Shown here piece after piece: positions 5,370 to 7,355 of a DNA stretch of 7,355 nt; position 1 is the first letter of the stretch; the number at the start of each line of letters is the position of its first letter. Both the position numbers and the translations under genes were made by a program. The DNA is taken from assembly GCA_031263835.1 (NCBI GenBank), contig JAISEZ010000214.1:1-7355 (forward strand), given 5' to 3'. This DNA is from Tannerella sp. Lineage in GTDB: Bacteria; Bacteroidota; Bacteroidia; Bacteroidales; Tannerellaceae. The notes beneath the pieces are model-generated. The model had not been told where the DNA came from, did no database searches, and saw nothing but the letters and a program-made list of their open reading frames with translations.

Positions 5370-7280
5370 TTTATTCAATGCCTGTCCGTCGTCCCTGCCG
5401 TATTCTTCTTCCACGTAGCGGATGAAGGCGTTGTTGACCATCCGGATGCCGCCGGGCGTGGGATAGTCGCCCGAAAAATACCAGTCGCCGGGGTGACCGG
5501 GACAGGCGGCATGAAGTCCGTCCATATCCTGATAGACGATTTCTACCCGGGCGCGGATGTCGTCTCCGGTCAGGAGTTCCACCATCTTGGCCGATATTTC
5601 TTCGCCGGTAAAGGGCGCGTATATTTTCTTCACACAGTTGACGGGGGCGGCGCTGAGATTCTTTTGCTGCGTCTGCTTCCGGGCCTTGTGATAGGTCTCC
5701 GTGATGACGTTTTCCATCCCGCGGTCTTTCAGCAGTTCGATGGCTGCCTTGAAGGCGATGAACTCGCTCAGGCTCGACATGTCGATGCCGTAGCAGTCGG
5801 GGTAACGCACCTGGGGCGAGGAGGAGACAATGACGATTTTCTTCGGACGCAGGCGGTCGAGGATGCGGATGATGCTCTGCTTGAGCGTCGTTCCGCGCAC
5901 GATGCTGTCGTCAATCACCACCAGATTGTCTTCGTCGGGGACGAGACTGCCGTAGGTGATGTCGTAAACGTGCGCCGCGAGGTCGTTGCGGCTGTGTCCT
6001 TCGGTGATGAACGTCCGCAGCTTGATGTCCTTCAGGGCGACCTTCTCGCTGCGGATGTGCATGGAGAGGATGCGGTTCAGTTCGCCGGCTTCGGGTGTTC
6101 CGCCCTTCTCCATGATAAGCTGCATCCTGGTACGGTCCAGGTGACGGTTCAGTCCCTCCAGCATCCCGTGGTAGGCGACCTCGGCCGTGTTGGGGATGAA
6201 GGAAAAAACAGTATGTTCGAGGTCATAGTCCACGGCTTTCAGGATGGGTTCCACCAGATTGGTGCCCAGTTTTTTCCGTTCCCTGTAAATCTCCGCATCG
6301 CTTCCGCGCGAGAAATAGATGCGCTCGAAGGAGCAGGCGCTCAGCTTCTGCGGCTCCAGCACCTGCGCCGTGCGGAAGCCGCCTTTCCGGCTGATGAACA
6401 TCGCTTCGCCGCGCTGGAGTTCCCGGACCTTCTCTGCCGGCACATCCATGACGGTCTGTATGACGGGACGCTCGGAGGCCGCCACCACAATGTCTTCGTC
6501 GGCATAGTAGAATGCCGTGCGGATGCCCCAGGGGTCGCGAATGACGAAGGCCTCGCCGCTGCCGGTGATGCCGCAGATGACGTAGCCGCCGTCCCACGAC
6601 GAAGCGGCCTTTTCGATGACGTTTGTCAGGTCGATATTGGTTTCGATGGCGCGGGTGATGTCGAGACTGTTCAGTCCCTCGGCTTCGTATTTCCGGTAGA
6701 GGTGTTCGACCTCGCGGTCGAGACGGTGGCCGAGCTGCTCCAGTACGATATACGTATCGGCATAGTGTCGGGGATGCTGTCCGGTGGCGGTGATTTCGTG
6801 AAATATCTGCGCGACGTTGGTCATGTTGAAGTTGCCGCAGAGCACCAGGTTCCGCGCCTTCCAGTTGTTTCGCCGCAAAAAGGGATGGATGTAGGAAAGT
6901 CCCGACTTGCCGGTGGTGCTGTAGCGCAGGTGCCCCATATAGAGTTCGCCGGCAAAGGGGAGATTGCCCCCCGCAAACTGCGGGTCGTTCAGCTGCCTGC
7001 CCGCCACGCCCTTGTAATAGCGGTAAACAGCGTTGAATATTTCGGTAATGGCGCCCGTCCCGACCGCCCGCTCACGAAACATGTACTCCTCGCCCGGACG
7101 GGCGTTGAGCTTGACACACGCTAACCCGGCGCCTTCCTGCCCGCGGTTATGCTGTTTTTCCATTAATAAATAGAGCTTGCTGAGTGCGTACGTCCACATT
7201 CCATATTTCTCGTGATAGTACTCCAGTGGCTTGAGCAGCCTTATCATAGCGATACCACACTCATGTTTTATTTCTTCCAT
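5349..7280 (-). CDS. Long PurF-type amidophosphoribosyltransferase (class II glutamine amidotransferase, carAB-linked)
   Basis: The family transfers glutamine-derived ammonia to PRPP, forming phosphoribosylamine, the first step of purine synthesis. The 643-residue product exceeds classical PurF (about 450-510). The N-terminal Ntn glutaminase starts with a short propeptide, MEEIKHE, before nucleophile Cys8, and continues with HNRGQEGAGLA (44-54), RYSTTG (119-124), CGNFNMTN (148-155) and Asp175. The phosphoribosyltransferase half has CSFERIYFSRGSD (316-328), RTFI (422-425), the PRPP loop VVIDDSIVRGTT (454-465) and SPQVRYPDCYGIDM (488-501). A C-terminal extension of about 100 residues contains WYFSGDYPT (600-608), recalling the FTGKYPT tail of Bacillus PurF. 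Cys316, Cys496, Cys549 and Cys593 could be iron-sulphur ligands (inference). An upstream ATG at 7314-7316 would add 12 residues but lies beside the promoter box, so the ATG at 7278-7280 is chosen. The last seven codons and stop come from a dispersed repeat. I recall a second, shorter PurF in Bacteroidales, so this may be a paralogue; hence no symbol. Confidence 0.94.
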   Translation of the reverse strand: MEEIKHECGIAMIRLLKPLEYYHEKYGMWTYALSKLYLLMEKQHNRGQEGAGLACVKLNARPGEEYMFRERAVGTGAITEIFNAVYRYYKGVAGRQLNDPQFAGGNLPFAGELYMGHLRYSTTGKSGLSYIHPFLRRNNWKARNLVLCGNFNMTNVAQIFHEITATGQHPRHYADTYIVLEQLGHRLDREVEHLYRKYEAEGLNSLDITRAIETNIDLTNVIEKAASSWDGGYVICGITGSGEAFVIRDPWGIRTAFYYADEDIVVAASERPVIQTVMDVPAEKVRELQRGEAMFISRKGGFRTAQVLEPQKLSACSFERIYFSRGSDAEIYRERKKLGTNLVEPILKAVDYDLEHTVFSFIPNTAEVAYHGMLEGLNRHLDRTRMQLIMEKGGTPEAGELNRILSMHIRSEKVALKDIKLRTFITEGHSRNDLAAHVYDITYGSLVPDEDNLVVIDDSIVRGTTLKQSIIRILDRLRPKKIVIVSSSPQVRYPDCYGIDMSSLSEFIAFKAAIELLKDRGMENVITETYHKARKQTQQKNLSAAPVNCVKKIYAPFTGEEISAKMVELLTGDDIRARVEIVYQDMDGLHAACPGHPGDWYFSGDYPTPGGIRMVNNAFIRYVEEEYGRDDGQALNKSVVSSQ

Positions 7281-7305
7281 CCGTCTGATGTTATCAAATG
7301 CGGCA

Positions 7306-7313
7306 CAAAAGTA
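7306..7313 (-). promoter_or_regulatory. Bacteroidota-type -7 promoter box for the PurF-like gene
   Basis: Read on the minus strand this is TACTTTTG, a full match to the TAnnTTTG -7 consensus of Bacteroidota housekeeping promoters. A transcript would begin near 7300, giving a leader of about 20 bases before the ATG at 7278-7280. No clear TTTG-like -33 box lies at the usual spacing. The position supports the downstream start, because the alternative ATG at 7314-7316 would lie outside the transcript. It is probably the main promoter for all three genes. Confidence 0.6.
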
Positions 7314-7355
7314 CATACAAATGAGTAAATAACCTTCTTAATTGACAATAAAAAT

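Overview
The window holds three complete genes, all on the minus strand and reading right to left: a long PurF-type amidophosphoribosyltransferase (5349-7280), carA (3824-4909) and carB (383-3619). CarA and CarB are the small and large subunits of glutamine-hydrolysing carbamoyl-phosphate synthetase, which supplies carbamoyl phosphate for pyrimidine and arginine synthesis. The PurF-like protein belongs to the family that commits PRPP to purine synthesis. The locus therefore joins glutamine-dependent enzymes of nucleotide and arginine metabolism and probably forms one transcription unit.

The organism is most likely a member of Bacteroidota, order Bacteroidales. A promoter element of the TAnnTTTG type sits just upstream of the first gene, Shine-Dalgarno sequences are not evident, and from memory a long PurF paralogue beside carAB is a Bacteroidales arrangement. 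Coding DNA is GC-rich and almost free of TTA, CTA and TCA codons, while intergenic DNA is AT-rich. The genus cannot be fixed; a Tannerellaceae-like or other fairly GC-rich Bacteroidales is a guess.

Layout. Positions 1-382 contain no convincing gene; they hold a 20-bp-arm hairpin, a copy of a dispersed motif and an outward-facing promoter-like box. carB follows. The 204-bp gap between carB and carA contains a perfect 26-bp inverted repeat built from TAGT/AGT runs. carA follows. The 439-bp gap between carA and the PurF-like gene is packed with repeats: a 13-bp direct repeat, then a pair of inverted ~28-bp motifs enclosing ten to eleven 21-bp tandem units, each carrying a GGGGAAT/ATTCCCC palindrome, then a TAGT/AGT block that supplies the last codons of the PurF-like gene. 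A promoter lies at 7306-7313.

No defence system, RNA gene, CRISPR array or classical insertion sequence is visible. The two most interesting points are these. First, both carbamoyl-phosphate synthetase subunits resemble the eukaryotic, CPS1-type enzyme, including most residues of the N-acetylglutamate pocket in the CarB regulatory domain. Second, the operon gaps are filled with structured repeats. Comparisons with named proteins were made from memory, without alignment tools.
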